Origin: Streptomyces mobaraensis NBRC 13819 = DSM 40847
Lineage (GTDB): Bacteria > Actinomycetota > Actinomycetes > Streptomycetales > Streptomycetaceae
Assembly (NCBI RefSeq): GCF_017916255.1
Contig: NZ_CP072827.1
Coordinates: 1,488,001 to 1,552,000 of the forward strand
DNA: 64,000 nucleotides
Reading direction: 5' to 3'
Below are positions 62,522-64,000 of the stretch, one piece after another; position 1 is the stretch's first letter; each line of letters starts with the position of its first letter. The position numbers and the translations under genes were made by a program. The notes below the pieces were generated by a model. The model had not been told where the DNA came from, did not search any database, and saw only the letters and a program-made list of their open reading frames with translations.

Positions 62522-64000
62522 TCAGTTCAAGGGCACCCGCGCCACCGGTGCGAAGGTGGTGTCCGTGAGGAGGGCGCGGCAGCGGAAGCGTTGGATTTTG
62601 CCGCTGGGGGTCTTGGGGAGGACGCCTCGGGGGAGGAAGAGGCATTCGGAGAGGGCCACGCCGGCCTTTTCCAGGGCCAGGGTGGCGGCCTCTTCGGCGA
62701 TGGGGCGGAAGTCCTTGGGGTTGCCCTGGGGTTCGACCATGAGGACGAGGCGGGTGGCGCCCGTGTCGCCGGCGTCCACCAGTGCCGCGCAGCCCTTGCG
62801 GATGTTGCGCATGGAGTCGACGGCCGACTCGATCTCCGTGGCATAGACCTTGCGGCCGCCGACCGAGAGCATGTCGTCGGCCCGGCCGAGGACGTACAGC
62901 TCGCCGTCGTGGAGGAAGCCGAGGTCGCCGGTGCGCAGCCGGCCGTCGGGGAAGCGTTCGGCGGTGCGGGCCGGGTCGGCGTAGTAGCCCTGGGCGAGGC
63001 TGGGCGAGGCCACCTCGATCTCGGCCACGCCGCCGGAGGCGCCGGCCCGGATCTCCACGCCCGGGAGGGGGACGCCGTTGGAGACGAGGCGGGTGGCGTG
63101 GGGGTCGTCCGGGGCGGTTTCCACCGCCTTGCCCTCCACCAGGGACGGGCCGTGGAAGGTGAGGGCCCGGGGCGCCTGGGCCCAGGGTTTGCCCGCCACG
63201 GCCAGCGTGGCCTCGGCCATGCCGTAGGCGGGCTGGAACGCCGTGTCGGTGAGGCCGAAGGGGCGGAACGCGGCCGTGGCGGTGGCCAGGGTGTCCCAGT
63301 CGACGCGTTCGGCGCCGATCACCGCCGCTCGGAGGCGCAGTGGTTTGGGGAGGGTGCCCCTCCCCTGGGCCCGGGCCGCCAGGTAGACGGCCGTGCTGGT
63401 GCCCGCCGTCATGGTGGCCTCGTACTCCGACATGTCGCGGAACCAGGACCGGGGCGCGAGGCCGAACCGGTCCGGCGTGGACAGGACGAAGTGGAAGTCG
63501 TACGCCCAGGAGTAGAGCAGGCAGCCGAACATGCCCATGTCGTGGGAGAGCGGCAGCCAGGACGCGACGGTGTCGGCGCCGGGGCGGCCGCCCGTCAGGT
63601 GCAGGATGATCTCCAACTGGCGTTCGATGGCACGGGTGGTGAGGGCGCAGCCCTTGGGGGTGCTGGTGCTGCCCGAGGAGTACTGGATGAAGGCCAGGTC
63701 GTCCCGGCCCGGTGGGGTCGGTTCGAAGGAAGCGGGGCCTCCGGCTCGTAGCGTCGTCCAGCCCGTGACGGGGAGGGACGCGGTCAGCTCGGCCGGGAGC
63801 GTCGCCGCTATCCAGTCGTCGGCCAGCAGGAGGACGGGGTCCAGCCGGGCGGTGAGGGCGACGAGTTGGTCCCCGTACGCCTGCCGGCTCTGGCCGCGGG
63901 TGGGCAGCGGGAGGGAGGCGACGGCGCCGCCCGCCAGCCAGGTGGCGAGCAGGCCGCGGACGGTGTCGGGGGTGTTGGTGAGGATGCAGGCGACGCGGGT
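62522..64000 (-). CDS. Fatty-acyl-AMP-ligase-like adenylating enzyme, N-terminus outside window
   Basis: C-terminal 492 codons of an ANL-superfamily enzyme that activates fatty acids as acyl adenylates, usually for transfer to carrier proteins or CoA. The P-loop-like motif is IQYSSGSTSTPKG, followed by DTVASWLPLSHDMGMFGCLL and GMAEATLAVAG. The adenylation core ends with LRTGDLGFLHDGELYVLGRA, and the C-terminal domain has LPKTPSGKIQRFRCRALL with the catalytic Lys. The LSHDMG motif is typical of fatty-acyl-AMP ligases. The frame is open to the window edge. Confidence 0.9.
   Translation of the reverse strand, partial: TRVACILTNTPDTVRGLLATWLAGGAVASLPLPTRGQSRQAYGDQLVALTARLDPVLLLADDWIAATLPAELTASLPVTGWTTLRAGGPASFEPTPPGRDDLAFIQYSSGSTSTPKGCALTTRAIERQLEIILHLTGGRPGADTVASWLPLSHDMGMFGCLLYSWAYDFHFVLSTPDRFGLAPRSWFRDMSEYEATMTAGTSTAVYLAARAQGRGTLPKPLRLRAAVIGAERVDWDTLATATAAFRPFGLTDTAFQPAYGMAEATLAVAGKPWAQAPRALTFHGPSLVEGKAVETAPDDPHATRLVSNGVPLPGVEIRAGASGGVAEIEVASPSLAQGYYADPARTAERFPDGRLRTGDLGFLHDGELYVLGRADDMLSVGGRKVYATEIESAVDSMRNIRKGCAALVDAGDTGATRLVLMVEPQGNPKDFRPIAEEAATLALEKAGVALSECLFLPRGVLPKTPSGKIQRFRCRALLTDTTFAPVARVPLN

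Overview
The window is chromosomal DNA from a high-GC actinomycete, almost certainly a Streptomyces. The evidence is a very high GC content, many GTG/TTG starts, a Pup-proteasome locus, a mycothiol gene (mshC), chaplins, an F420-type oxidoreductase and a gylR-glpFKD glycerol operon. From memory, the gene order is close to the S. coelicolor core segment running from the proteasome genes through metH, gyl, mshC and chpC/chpH. That synteny was not computed here. No CRISPR array, prophage or insertion sequence was found.

1-8.4 kb: a truncated MFS transporter and a divergent LacI regulator share a perfect operator. Then comes the minus-strand Pup-proteasome system: arc/mpa ATPase, dop, pup, a small endonuclease-VII-like gene, prcB and prcA. 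8.6-18.3 kb: ferredoxin, a secreted protein, TrmI, a site-2 protease with CBS domains, a RecB-like Fe-S nuclease, an orphan response regulator, two tandem solo oligopeptide-binding lipoproteins and a HAD phosphatase. 18.5-30.3 kb: metH, then gylR, glpF, glpK and glpD for glycerol uptake, phosphorylation and oxidation, with matching candidate GylR sites. A glycoside-hydrolase-like protein and a PAC2-family protein follow.

30.5-40.3 kb is more accessory: a lipoprotein, a VOC/TPR-like protein, a secreted ricin-A-chain-like ribosome-inactivating protein with all five catalytic residues, an ASCH protein, a secreted GH31 enzyme, a two-component system divergent from a secreted PAF-acetylhydrolase-like enzyme, and a SnoaL protein. 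40.4-53.5 kb: mshC with its conserved neighbours (a kinase-like SCO1664-family protein, DUF3090 and a phosphoglycerate-mutase-like protein), CorA, a ferritin-like protein, an LLM oxidoreductase, an aldo/keto reductase coupled to a degenerate RecD2-like protein, a conserved acidic protein and DUF5703. 53.9-56.8 kb: a long sortase-anchored chaplin, a short chaplin and an M20 peptidase. tRNA-Leu(GAG) lies at 56.99 kb.

57.1-62.4 kb, just after the tRNA, is a visibly lower-GC block transcribed wholly on the minus strand. It holds a 69-aa Cys protein, DUF6879, an XRE/DUF5753 regulator, several tiny overlapping ORFs, and a tightly coupled unit of a 45-aa peptide, a JmjC/cupin oxygenase, an aldo/keto reductase and an APH-type kinase. 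This unit is the best candidate for an undescribed system, possibly a peptide-modification pathway. The window ends inside a fatty-acyl-AMP-ligase-like gene.

Repeats: about 200-bp imperfect intergenic inverted repeats of one family occur at 2.2 and 18.5 kb, with a half copy at 41.8 kb. Short tandem repeats occur at 30.15, 42.78, 47.83, 52.14 and 53.64 kb.
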